Shown here: piece by piece, positions 1 through 8,255 of the stretch | Layout: each line of letters opens with the position of its first letter | Position numbering within the stretch: position 1 is the stretch's first letter | Source of the DNA: a virus | Strand: one strand, 5' to 3' | Virus record (IMG/VR): IMGVR_UViG_3300020171_000018 | Location: 1 to 64,000 of that record | DNA length: 64,000 bases | The notes under the pieces: generated by a model | What the model was told of the DNA's origin: nothing | The model's database searches: none | Seen by the model: only the letters and a program-made list of their open reading frames with translations | Translations under genes and position numbers: made by a program

Positions 1-126
1 CTGCTGGATGGCGTCAAGGCCATCTGCGTCGAGATGCAGCCCAATAGGTTTGGGGTGCGCGTCACGCTTGAGCAAACAGCGGGTGCCGTTAAGAACTACC
101 AGTGGCAGAGATTGGCGGAGGAATAG
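1..126 (+). CDS. C-terminal end of a virion-type protein (partial)
   Basis: Open from the window edge to a TAG at 124-126, giving 41 residues. The end (PNRFGVRVTLEQTAG, then YQWQRL) matches the end of the 33123-33635 product (KYGLKLTLQQMAG, then YTYQLWRK) and resembles that of 33646-34002. It is therefore the tail of a third member of that small family, which I infer to be virion-associated from its position before the fibre genes. Function unknown. Confidence 0.75.
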   Translation: MLDGVKAICVEMQPNRFGVRVTLEQTAGAVKNYQWQRLAEE

Positions 127-134
127 GGTGCGCA

Positions 135-821
135 ATGACAATTAGCACCGACAAGATAGGCTACAATGCGGGGTGCCTGCTCCGGCTGCCGTTCACCGAG
201 TACACGGGTCTCGTTACCTATGATACGAGCAAGGCCCCGCACCGGATGACGTTGACGGGGCCTCCCACATGGCTGGCTATGGGCAGCGGGCAGCCCTACC
301 TGTCGTTTGACGGCGCAGGCGACCGCCTCTCTTGCCCGGCTGCTAGTAGCATAGACCTCAACTTCACCTTTGAGGACTGGACGATGCTGGCCTGGGTCTA
401 CAACGCAGGGGCAGGTGGCGCCCAGCTACTCCTTGACCAGGGCCGCGTTGACGTTGACGGCTGGCAGTGGTTCTTGTTTGGGACTAATATATCGCTCAGA
501 ACCAATCAGGCAGGCTCCCATGATGAGATAGCTGCCGTTAGTGGACTTATTCCTAATATTTGGCAGCTCATCGGCGTCACGCGGGACGGCATCGCGGGAC
601 AATTCTACCGCAACGGCGCAGCGATACCCACGCTTTTAAACGGCGGCCTGGCCAACCCCGTAAGCGTCGCGGGCGGCAGGTTGCTATATGTTGGCTGTCA
701 AGAGGCTCTGGCCAACTTCTATGTTGGCTTTATGGCCCGTCCGCGCATCTGGCCCCGTGCCCTGAGTGCTGTTGAGATGGCACAAATCTTCGCGGTCAAG
801 CGGTCCCGCTTTGGAGTATAG
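135..821 (+). CDS. LamG/concanavalin-like fibre or adhesin protein
   Basis: 228 residues starting at ATG 135. A longer frame from TTG 102 would overlap the previous gene and is less likely. The body has the laminin-G/concanavalin jelly-roll pattern: a YLSFDGAGD strand near the start, FEDWTMLAWVYN, then GQFYRNGAAIP and FMARPRIWPRALSAVEM at the end. Such domains bind carbohydrate or act as trimeric fibre heads in phage tails. It is the first of a run of appendage genes on this strand. The fold is well supported; the ligand is unknown. Confidence 0.75.
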   Translation: MTISTDKIGYNAGCLLRLPFTEYTGLVTYDTSKAPHRMTLTGPPTWLAMGSGQPYLSFDGAGDRLSCPAASSIDLNFTFEDWTMLAWVYNAGAGGAQLLLDQGRVDVDGWQWFLFGTNISLRTNQAGSHDEIAAVSGLIPNIWQLIGVTRDGIAGQFYRNGAAIPTLLNGGLANPVSVAGGRLLYVGCQEALANFYVGFMARPRIWPRALSAVEMAQIFAVKRSRFGV

Positions 822-830
822 GAGCGCAGT

Positions 831-1931
831 ATGACAAGTGGAATTGATAGTGTCAATCGGCTGAAGCAGGTACGCCTCCTCCCCGATGGAGTGTACGTTG
901 ACTCCGACAACGGCGTTGCTGGCACCGCTTGGCCTATTGGAACACCAGGGCGTCCTGTAGACAACATGGCCGACGCGGTAACCATTATGCTTGCGCGCCG
1001 CCTAGTCAAAATATACGTGCATGACCGGAGCGGACTTCTGGCTCCAGATAACACGCCATTCGGTTTCATACCGCAGTACATAGGACGCGGCGGTCTAGGT
1101 GCTGGAGGTGCATGGGATGTAGATAGACTGGATTTTGCGCCTGCTAACAATCCTGGCTATCAAATGTACAAGGGTCTTTGGTTGACCGGACAAGCGGGTG
1201 GCACGGACCCCGTGTGGACAGAGGAATGCCATCTGTACAACGTTACTGGCAATCCAGAATTGCGCCTGATACGGTGCGTCTGTGGGGGCAATATCACGGT
1301 CGGAGCCCAAGGTTTTTGGGGCACCGACTGCGACTTCATAAACGCCATTCTATCAGCAACTGGAGCCCAGCCGCTCGACATCATACGCGCTTCGGGCATA
1401 CTCAACCTACGGGACATTGTAGGCGGCCTCAACGTGATCACTGGCGACGGGCTCGTACTGACCATAGAAGCATCTTGCACTGGGGGCACTATCAGCATCT
1501 ATGGCGATGTGACGGTAATAGACAACTCCAATGGTGCCCTTGTCCAAGATTACACGAACCAACAGCACCGCTATAGAACCTGGTTTAGCCTGAATCAGGG
1601 TGCTGCCAGCTATAACCTCTACACGACAAACCAGAGTGCTGTCCTGGAGGGGCTGATAATCAAATGCCCCAATGCTGCCGCTGGCGGCGCCCTTACGGCT
1701 ATATCAGTACAGACGGACGACTCCACTCCTCAGGTGCTCATATCGCAAGCCCAGGGAGCTGTCGCCAACCTGGCAGCAGAAGCGCAGTTAGCCTGGCAGG
1801 GCCTCTGCTGGTTGGACAAAACACGCAATCTGCAAGTGACCATTTATGGCGGAGCGACGGGCTTTGGATATACTCTGACTGTTGTGCTGCTTTGGAGAAG
1901 TGTCGGCGTGTTTAACAGTGTGGTGGCGTGA
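831..1931 (+). CDS. Beta-helix-like phage appendage protein
   Basis: 366 residues, ATG preceded by GGAG with good spacing. The N-terminus (GVYVDSDNGVAGTAWPIGTP, then VDNMADAVTI) is a pattern I associate with phage fibre and right-handed beta-helix proteins, where it marks the start of the repeated coils. The rest is rich in Gly, Thr, Asn and short hydrophobic strands, with no enzyme motif visible. It lies directly after a LamG protein and is probably part of the same receptor-binding apparatus. Confidence 0.6.
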   Translation: MTSGIDSVNRLKQVRLLPDGVYVDSDNGVAGTAWPIGTPGRPVDNMADAVTIMLARRLVKIYVHDRSGLLAPDNTPFGFIPQYIGRGGLGAGGAWDVDRLDFAPANNPGYQMYKGLWLTGQAGGTDPVWTEECHLYNVTGNPELRLIRCVCGGNITVGAQGFWGTDCDFINAILSATGAQPLDIIRASGILNLRDIVGGLNVITGDGLVLTIEASCTGGTISIYGDVTVIDNSNGALVQDYTNQQHRYRTWFSLNQGAASYNLYTTNQSAVLEGLIIKCPNAAAGGALTAISVQTDDSTPQVLISQAQGAVANLAAEAQLAWQGLCWLDKTRNLQVTIYGGATGFGYTLTVVLLWRSVGVFNSVVA

Positions 1932-1951
1932 CGACTCCCCCGGGTAGGAGT

Positions 1952-2041
1952 ATTGCAGGTGGCGCCGCTGGTGTGGCCCGCGTCTGTGATGTGATAGTCC
2001 ACTGGCGCGGCACCGGCGTAGCCCATAAGTTCTTGGTGTAG
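1952..2041 (+). other. Possible small ORF in the 1932-2049 gap
   Basis: The 118 bases between two fibre genes hold an open frame ending at TAG 2039-2041 that reads ARVCDVIVHWRGTGVAHKFL near its end, which looks protein-like. There is a TAGGAG at 1945-1950, but the nearest in-frame starts are an unusual ATT at 1952 or a GTG at 1973. It could be a small gene, the remnant of one, or chance. Confidence 0.2.
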
Positions 2042-2049
2042 GGGAGAAC

Positions 2050-2556
2050 ATGACTACACAGAAATCAGGACAGAGCGCATTAGGCACCAGGGATGATGCT
2101 GCGGTAACGGCAGTTGGAGTTGTGGCCTCCGCGCTGGCGTACCTCAAGGGGCTGCTGACCAGCCTGGACCTTGTCCAGCAGGCGGTAAACGGCCAACCCG
2201 TTCTGCTACAGTCCACCTTTACGGGCAACCTGTCTAATGCAGGCAGCGCCACCATCTGCGCCCTGGATGCACTTGGCGGAGCCATGCGGAACATCAGGGC
2301 AAAGGTGTTCATAAGCGGGGCTGTGGCTGGCGCTGGAATCACACCAGGCTGGTATGGGACTCGCTACGGCGACCTCGTGACCTTCACCCAGCAGACGGTT
2401 CCATCCTTGGGGGCGCAGCACGCTCCTGCTGCTGCCGTCGTGGAGGACTACGAGGTGGAGGACTTGCCAGAGGGGTTGCAGGGCGAGTTGCGGATAGCTT
2501 CCGCTGGCAACGATTCGGCCCTCACCTTCGAGGCCACGGTCACTTACGAAGGATAG
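2050..2556 (+). CDS. Unknown virion-module protein
   Basis: 168 residues with a good ribosome site (GGGGAGAAC before ATG). The N-terminal third is helical (VVASALAYLKGLLTSLDLVQ). The C-terminal part is a beta domain ending in YEVEDLPEGLQGELRIAS and FEATVTYEG. No catalytic motif is seen. Its place between a beta-helix protein and a coiled-coil protein suggests a structural or fibre-associated role. I do not recognise a named family. Confidence 0.6.
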   Translation: MTTQKSGQSALGTRDDAAVTAVGVVASALAYLKGLLTSLDLVQQAVNGQPVLLQSTFTGNLSNAGSATICALDALGGAMRNIRAKVFISGAVAGAGITPGWYGTRYGDLVTFTQQTVPSLGAQHAPAAAVVEDYEVEDLPEGLQGELRIASAGNDSALTFEATVTYEG

Positions 2557-2565
2557 GAGACGAAC

Positions 2566-2787
2566 ATGGTGAGCGCAAAGGTTCAGCCCTTACCTATCGA
2601 GATTCAGGCGCTGATAGACGCACAGCAGGCCGCCATCGCTCAGTGCGATGGTGAGCTGGCGAGCCTACAAAAGGCTGTGGATAACTGGCAAGCGCAGAAG
2701 CAGGCGGCGCTTAACGGAATCAAGGCGCTCAAGTTCAAGTACGGCAAGCCTGGCCTGACGGTATGGCCCCCAGAGGTAACGCTATGA
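2566..2787 (+). CDS. Small coiled-coil protein
   Basis: 73 residues, strong ribosome site (ATAGGAGACGAAC before ATG). Residues about 12-50 form an alternating Ala/Gln/Leu helix, likely a coiled coil. Its TGA overlaps the next gene's ATG (ATGA), which points to translational coupling with the LamG protein that follows. It may be a fibre connector or chaperone; that is inference from position. Confidence 0.65.
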   Translation: MVSAKVQPLPIEIQALIDAQQAAIAQCDGELASLQKAVDNWQAQKQAALNGIKALKFKYGKPGLTVWPPEVTL

Positions 2788-4127
2788 AGACGCCCCTCCC
2801 AATCACGTTCAGAGAACGCTGGGAGTTCTCGGGGACTCGTGGCCTCTTCGTGCCGACGGGCTGTGGCGGCGGTCATCCATTGACCGCCACAGGGGCGCAG
2901 AAGGGCACCACAGCCGACGGCGTGCACTTCACAGGCGCTGCTACCAGCAACATCGTGGTCACTGCGGCTGCGGGCCAGAACGCCCAGCAAGCCTTCCACA
3001 TCACCATCAGGTTTAAGCTCGACCAGACGTTTGCGGCTGGAGCAGCGGCGGACTTCTACCTCTTCCAGAAGCTACTGGCTGCCGACGATTACCTGCGTGT
3101 CTATCTGGAGAATGCCGATGGCAAACTCTACTGGATACAAGGTAACGCGGCGGGTGGTGTTGAGTTTACACTTACCTCTACAACGGTATCCTGGACAGCG
3201 GGCACTTGGTACACCGTGACTGTGAGCCTTACGAACACACCCACACAAAGGCTATTGGTTAATGGGACGGTTGAGGATACGGACACGGTAGCCACTCCTG
3301 TAGCCACTCCCAACGGCGGCGACATGGTAATTGGTTCTTCCTCTGACGGTGGGACAGACGGCGTCGTAGGCACCATCTCCTGGGTGGTCATCGGCGTTGG
3401 CGCTACGGCGGCGACGGCCCTAACCGCAGCCGAGGAGAGTGACCTGAGTAAGGGCGCCCCGCCGCCTACAGCCAAGGTCCAGTATATGTACTTGATGGAC
3501 GAGGGTCGAGGCGTAACGGCCACAGACCGAGGCAGTGCTGGTGGCAACGGTACGCTGGACACGGCCTGCGCCTGGCAGTACGGACAGGTGCAGCAGCCAG
3601 TCCTGAGCCTGGATGGGATAAACGACCACGGCGACAGTTCCAGTGGAGTTGACATCGGTGGAGACATAACACTCGTGCTGGTGATAAAGGCCAAAACCAC
3701 GTTTGCCGCTGCCGTGGCGAATGGGTTTCTATTGCAACTACGCATTGACGGTAACAACTACCTCGTGCTTCTCAACACCCCCACGACAATAATCAAGTGG
3801 CGCGCTGTCGTGGGCGGGGGCGTAAGTGATATTGACTACATAACCTCCTCTGTGATAGACGATTACCTGATACTGGTTGGTACGGTAACAGTGGCTGGTG
3901 CTCAGGCTTTCTATGTCAACGGCGCGCTAGTGAACACAGCGGCTGGCGGCGGGGCTACTTCCCATGCCGCTGCGACTGCATACTTTGGTTCGGAAGCAGG
4001 CGCTGGAAACTTTGACATCAACAAGCCCATCTATTCTGCCCTGATTGAAGGCGCGCTCACTGCTGCCCAGGTCAAGGCGTACTCCCGCTGGCTGCGGGAC
4101 AGGTTCAACCTGCCAGTGAGCATCTAG
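2784..4127 (+). CDS. Double LamG-domain fibre protein
   Basis: 447 residues. I chose ATG 2784 because it has AGAGGT at the right distance and overlaps the previous stop. Two jelly-roll units follow each other. The first ends with QRLLVNGTVEDTDTV and GDMVIGSSSDGG. The second begins near VLSLDGINDHGD and ends with AFYVNGALVN, YFGSEAGAGNF and LIEGALTAAQVKAYSRWLRD. This is the usual repeat of LamG/concanavalin folds. Probably a carbohydrate-binding tail appendage. Confidence 0.75.
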   Translation: MKTPLPITFRERWEFSGTRGLFVPTGCGGGHPLTATGAQKGTTADGVHFTGAATSNIVVTAAAGQNAQQAFHITIRFKLDQTFAAGAAADFYLFQKLLAADDYLRVYLENADGKLYWIQGNAAGGVEFTLTSTTVSWTAGTWYTVTVSLTNTPTQRLLVNGTVEDTDTVATPVATPNGGDMVIGSSSDGGTDGVVGTISWVVIGVGATAATALTAAEESDLSKGAPPPTAKVQYMYLMDEGRGVTATDRGSAGGNGTLDTACAWQYGQVQQPVLSLDGINDHGDSSSGVDIGGDITLVLVIKAKTTFAAAVANGFLLQLRIDGNNYLVLLNTPTTIIKWRAVVGGGVSDIDYITSSVIDDYLILVGTVTVAGAQAFYVNGALVNTAAGGGATSHAAATAYFGSEAGAGNFDINKPIYSALIEGALTAAQVKAYSRWLRDRFNLPVSI

Positions 4128-4136
4128 GAGACCGAC

Positions 4137-4664
4137 ATGGGCAGTAGAGGAAGTACAACGATGAAGCCCAGCGGCGCGCGGTTCTTGGCCAAAGTCATCC
4201 CTATGATGGTGATGCTCGTGGTGCTCGCCATCCTGGCCGTGCCGTTCCACGAAGCGGCCCACCAGCTTGTTGGCAACACGCTGTCCGGCACGCAAGGCTA
4301 CGTCATCTTCACCTGGGCCGGCGGCATGTACTACCAGTACCCCGGCACGCCATTGCAGGATTTCCTCACCCGAATTGCTGGTGGTCTGTTCCAAGCCCTC
4401 CTATTTGGCATCCTGTGGGCTTTGTCAGCATGGCAGGCCAGATACTCCAAGTGGGAGCTCGACACCTGCGCCATCTTTGGGATGCTCACCGTGGGCTACT
4501 TCGTCTACGCCTGGTTCGACGGGCTGGGCGTCTGGATAGACTACGGCGCCCTAATCGGCATAGTAGCAGCAATCACCGTCTGCGGAGTTCTGTACGGGAG
4601 GAAGCTCCTGTCCTGGATATTCGAGCTAAATGGCCTGACGGCCAACAAATCAGACATCACATAG
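4137..4664 (+). CDS. Membrane protein with HExxH motif (M50-like)
   Basis: 175 residues with about four membrane segments. The first hydrophobic helix ends in HEAAH at residues 38-42, an HExxH zinc-protease motif placed at the membrane edge as in site-2 (M50) proteases. Helices follow near 80-100, 110-130 and 135-155. The M50 partner motif (NPDG-type Asp) is not obvious, and the protein is shorter than usual. It could be a divergent intramembrane protease or a membrane protein that resembles one. It sits between a LamG protein and a dockerin protein with a membrane tail. Confidence 0.55.
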   Translation: MGSRGSTTMKPSGARFLAKVIPMMVMLVVLAILAVPFHEAAHQLVGNTLSGTQGYVIFTWAGGMYYQYPGTPLQDFLTRIAGGLFQALLFGILWALSAWQARYSKWELDTCAIFGMLTVGYFVYAWFDGLGVWIDYGALIGIVAAITVCGVLYGRKLLSWIFELNGLTANKSDIT

Positions 4665-4674
4665 AGGTGTAGCC

Positions 4675-5001
4675 ATGACAGTTTATTACGGAGACATAAA
4701 TGCCGACGGTGTGGTGGACATGGGCGATGCTCTCTTGGCCGAGGGGTTTGCCTTGGGGATCCAGACTCCAACGGCTGACCAGAAAAGGCGTGCCGATGTG
4801 AACGGGGACGGTCAGGTGACTGGAGCCGACGTCCAGCTCATCCAGCAATACATCATGGGGATGATAACTCAGTTCCCGGTGGAGCTGATACAGCCTCCCC
4901 CCGGCACATCATGGTCTCCACTAATCATCTTGGGGGGTCTGACTCTAGCTATGGTAGCGCTGTCACGGGGGTCTCGTAAACCACAAAAGAGCCGCCATTA
5001 G
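4675..5001 (+). CDS. Type I dockerin protein with C-terminal membrane segment
   Basis: 108 residues. Two calcium-loop repeats characteristic of type I dockerin are clear: GDINADGVVDMGD near residues 5-17 and ADVNGDGQVTGAD near 40-52, the second followed by the helix LIQQYIMGMITQFPVE. A Pro-rich linker, one membrane helix (LIILGGLTLAMVAL) and a basic tail (SRGSRKPQKSRH) follow. In cellulosome bacteria dockerins dock onto cohesins; in a phage the partner is unknown. The second repeat is nearly identical to one in 8256-9179, so the two genes share a duplicated module. Confidence 0.75.
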   Translation: MTVYYGDINADGVVDMGDALLAEGFALGIQTPTADQKRRADVNGDGQVTGADVQLIQQYIMGMITQFPVELIQPPPGTSWSPLIILGGLTLAMVALSRGSRKPQKSRH

Positions 5002-5038
5002 GTCACCGCTGAAAAACCTGTGAAAGACCTAAAAGACC

Positions 5039-5074
5039 TTGATACTTGCGACACTGTAGTACACTGTAGTGTAG
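5039..5074 (+). promoter_or_regulatory. Candidate promoter with tandem 10-bp repeat
   Basis: TTGATA at 5039-5044 and TACACT at 5060-5065 could form a promoter, but the 15-base spacer is short. The segment carries two head-to-tail copies of ACACTGTAGT (5051-5070) followed by GTAG, which could be an operator. It lies just upstream of the ribosome site of the long beta-helix gene. Weak evidence. Confidence 0.3.
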
Positions 5075-5090
5075 CGAGAGGAGGATGACC

Positions 5091-7985
5091 ATGACAACGA
5101 CACAGGCTCCACTGGGGTACATGAGTCCGGGTGCCTGGCATAACAAATGGCGCTCCCAGCAACTGGGCAGGAGCATCATTGTCGGCAAGACGTTTGGGAA
5201 GTTCTCCACTATGCAAGCGGGCATCACCAACGCCGTGGCTATGGGCGCTGTGTCCGCCGCCACCAGAACAACTGTGTTTGTTGGGCCTGGCATCTACGTG
5301 GAGGCCCCCACTATGGCCCCCTTCGTGGACGTGGTGAGCTTGTATGGGCCTGAGCAGACAGTCATTCGGCAAGCCAACGCCACTATAGCCACCCTTGCCT
5401 CTAACTCCAAGCTCCGTGGGTTCACGCTCGACCTCAACCTCCCAACTGCAGCTCGAAACATGATAGTGGACGGTGGAGTTGCAGTGACCGCTTGTGTGCT
5501 AGAAGACTGCATAATCTCCATCACGACGCCAGGCGGGTTCGCCAGCAGAGTGGTGCTTCTGTCCGCTGCGTCCAACATGACCCTGCTGAGGTGCAGGGGA
5601 ACCATCACCGATGGAGCCAACCCAGGAATACAGATACTTCGCAATGACACGGCGGGCGCCACTCTGCTGGTGGAGCAGTGCGACTTTACCCTGAATGACA
5701 CAGCGGGGTTTGTGGTGTTCTCCAACGTGGCCGGGACGTGGACGCTCAGGGGCAACGCGCTCTCTGGAACGGCAGGGGGCTATTCCGTCTCTTTGGGAAC
5801 CGTGCGGGGCTTTGGAAACAACATCACCACTACTGCGGCCCATGCTGTAACGGGTGGAAGCGTTACTGAGAAGAGCGGACGCCAGCGGTACGACGTGTAC
5901 GTTGGTATGCTCATCCAGCACGCCATAACCGCTGCTACCGCTGATACCCCGGCCCCCGCTGCGGCTGCCCCCTACGATGTGTTCATCAACTCAGGAGTGT
6001 ACGTTGAGGCGATAACCGGAAGCGCCTTCGTGAGCCTGCGAGCTGTGCAGATAGGCGCCGTGACCATCAGGCAGGCCGACGCTACTGTGCTTACCCTTGG
6101 AGCGTCTAACTACTGGGTGGAGGGCATCGTATTCGACCTGAATGCCCCCATTGCAGCTAGAAACATGGTAGTAGAGGGCGGCGTTCCGACGGCCCGAACG
6201 GGCATAGTCTTTACGAGGTGCCGGTTCACTATCACGACCCCGGGCGGCTTTACCCATAGAGTGTTCCTGATTCAAGCGGCCTCTGACATAGGGCTGCACA
6301 ACGTCCACTGCTCCATCACGGACGGGGCCAACCCGGCTATCCACATGATTCGCAACGATGCAGTAGGAGCCACATTCCACCTGTTGGAGTGCTGGCTGGA
6401 CCTGAACACCACTGCTGGGTTCATTATCTTCTCGAACGTAGCCGGTACATGGACGCTGCGACAAAACTCCCTGTCCGGCTCGGCGGGCGGCTACTCTGTA
6501 AGCGCCGGGAACCTCCGGGGTTACAACAACGTCATCACCACCACTGCTGCACACGCGGTCACGGGCGGCTCCGTGATAGAAAAGAGCGGCAAGCAGCAGT
6601 ACGAGGTTTACGCAGGCATGGTGATTGCCCACGCCATCGCCGCCGCCGCCGCGGATGTTCCCGCTCCTGCGGTTGGGGCACCCTACATAGTGCAGATACA
6701 CCCGGGCGTGTATGCGGAGTCCAACCTGGCCCTAGCTGCCTCCGTGCACCTTGTGGGCCTGAACGCGGATAGCTGCCGAATCATAGCTGCCGACGCTGCC
6801 AACCCGATAGTGGCCTGCGCCGTTAGCGGCACCATTGCTAACCTCACCATTGGCAACACCAACGCTGGCGCGCCCGCTGTTCGAGTAACCGGGGGTGCCC
6901 TGACAATGCGGCGCTGCGTCCTCTACGGCACGGGCGGGGGGGACTGCATAGCCATGACCGCTGGTCTCATGGACATCTACGACACCACCGTGGGCGTAGG
7001 GGACATAGACCTCTCCACTGCCCCTTGCATCCTTCAGATGTTCAGGTGCAGGTTGACCTCTGACCCCATTGACACGGCTGGCGCGTTCGCCCACAACCTC
7101 CACCTTGAGAACTGCGATTTTGGCGGGCAGAGTCTGGTGAGCGCGGCTACGGGCGCCACGACCTTGGATATGTTCAACTGCACCTACATAGCTGTCATAT
7201 CCAATGCGGGCACGGGGGTCTTTGTCATTCGGGAGTCTGACGTGGCAACCGTCACGGCCACCGTGGGCGTCATAAGGCTGAGGGGCACCCAGTACAGGAG
7301 CGCAATCAGGACCGGGGCAGGCGTTGTCATTGACGAGTCCCTTGGCCCTGCTGCTGCTGCCCTGAGAGTAGTCCACCGTCTGTGGGAGCTGGCGATCATA
7401 GCCAACCAGAACATCGCTACCAGACTGGCAATCGGTGGCGCGGTCCTTTCAGGGGGTACAGGACAGACCAGACTGCGTATAAACGACAACGCTGCGGATG
7501 CCGCTGGAACTGAGCAGGCTGCAGACGCTGCGGGTTCTTTGGCCTCCACTTGGACTCCAGCGAGGGGCATCAGGTACGTCATGCCAGTCAGCGTTGCGAA
7601 CTTCAGGGCCACCACCTCCATGTTCTTCGGAGTGCGAGGGGTCTTGGGAGTTGCGGTTCCTGCCGCTGCTGAGCACCATGCAGGGTTCATCTGGACAGGG
7701 GCGGCCTTCAACGCCAGCTCCAGCAACGGTGGCGGCGTAGGACAAGTGAGTGCTCTAGCTACTCCCAGCACGGGGGTGCATCACATCCTTGAGGTCATAG
7801 TGGTGGGTGCTGTGCAGGTTGAGTTCTATGTGGACGGGGCACTGGTTGCCACCCATGCCACGGCTGCTGGCGTACCCACCGCCGCCCAATACTTCCAGGA
7901 GTACGAGATAAGCACGGGCGCAGGTGGGGCCACCACTTCTGACATCACCCTGCGCGAGGGGTTCTTGCAGGAATGCACAGCCTAA
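5091..7985 (+). CDS. Large right-handed beta-helix tail protein
   Basis: 964 residues. ATG 5091 fits the AGAGGAGG better than ATG 5085, which is too close. The protein is built of short Val/Ile/Thr strands typical of pectate-lyase-like beta-helix folds (GPGIYVEAP, INSGVYVEA, IHPGVYAES). A unit of about 240 residues occurs twice in tandem: TTPGGF(A/T)xRV, ITDGANPxI and TAAHAVTGGSV recur at roughly residues 40-265 and 275-510, and a third, diverged unit follows. A jelly-roll-like domain ends the protein (VQVEFYVDGALVATHA). Likely a tailspike or fibre; no catalytic acid pair can be assigned by eye. Confidence 0.75.
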   Translation: MTTTQAPLGYMSPGAWHNKWRSQQLGRSIIVGKTFGKFSTMQAGITNAVAMGAVSAATRTTVFVGPGIYVEAPTMAPFVDVVSLYGPEQTVIRQANATIATLASNSKLRGFTLDLNLPTAARNMIVDGGVAVTACVLEDCIISITTPGGFASRVVLLSAASNMTLLRCRGTITDGANPGIQILRNDTAGATLLVEQCDFTLNDTAGFVVFSNVAGTWTLRGNALSGTAGGYSVSLGTVRGFGNNITTTAAHAVTGGSVTEKSGRQRYDVYVGMLIQHAITAATADTPAPAAAAPYDVFINSGVYVEAITGSAFVSLRAVQIGAVTIRQADATVLTLGASNYWVEGIVFDLNAPIAARNMVVEGGVPTARTGIVFTRCRFTITTPGGFTHRVFLIQAASDIGLHNVHCSITDGANPAIHMIRNDAVGATFHLLECWLDLNTTAGFIIFSNVAGTWTLRQNSLSGSAGGYSVSAGNLRGYNNVITTTAAHAVTGGSVIEKSGKQQYEVYAGMVIAHAIAAAAADVPAPAVGAPYIVQIHPGVYAESNLALAASVHLVGLNADSCRIIAADAANPIVACAVSGTIANLTIGNTNAGAPAVRVTGGALTMRRCVLYGTGGGDCIAMTAGLMDIYDTTVGVGDIDLSTAPCILQMFRCRLTSDPIDTAGAFAHNLHLENCDFGGQSLVSAATGATTLDMFNCTYIAVISNAGTGVFVIRESDVATVTATVGVIRLRGTQYRSAIRTGAGVVIDESLGPAAAALRVVHRLWELAIIANQNIATRLAIGGAVLSGGTGQTRLRINDNAADAAGTEQAADAAGSLASTWTPARGIRYVMPVSVANFRATTSMFFGVRGVLGVAVPAAAEHHAGFIWTGAAFNASSSNGGGVGQVSALATPSTGVHHILEVIVVGAVQVEFYVDGALVATHATAAGVPTAAQYFQEYEISTGAGGATTSDITLREGFLQECTA

Positions 7986-8040
7986 ATGCACAGCCTAGCT
8001 AATCTCCAAGCCGTACAATAGGATTCAGAAAGGGGGCCAC

Positions 8041-8205
8041 ATGGCCAAGAAGAGGGGTCAATCCAAGCGCAAGGGGGCAGGTCTGCTCCTGGCAGGGGCG
8101 GCAGTGCTGGGCCTCGTTGCTCTCGCAAGCCAGAAACCAACTCCCCCTCCACCGCCTCCGCCGCCACCTGGGGGAGGGCTGGACTTCAACATAACGATTG
8201 TCTGA
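8041..8205 (+). CDS. Small membrane protein with poly-proline tail
   Basis: 54 residues, with a ribosome site (GAAAGGGGG) before ATG. A basic N-terminus (MAKKRGQSKRKG) leads into one membrane helix (LLLAGAAVLGLVALA), then a run of nine prolines and the end GGGLDFNITIV. The 44513-45223 product has the same order of hydrophobic segment, poly-proline and a short beta-like end containing an NI pair, so the two may be related. Function unknown; probably an envelope-facing accessory protein. Confidence 0.65.
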   Translation: MAKKRGQSKRKGAGLLLAGAAVLGLVALASQKPTPPPPPPPPPGGGLDFNITIV

Positions 8206-8255
8206 GGGTGAGAGGGTGAGGAAGCAGTGAGGCCGCACGCGGAGAAGGGGGCAGC

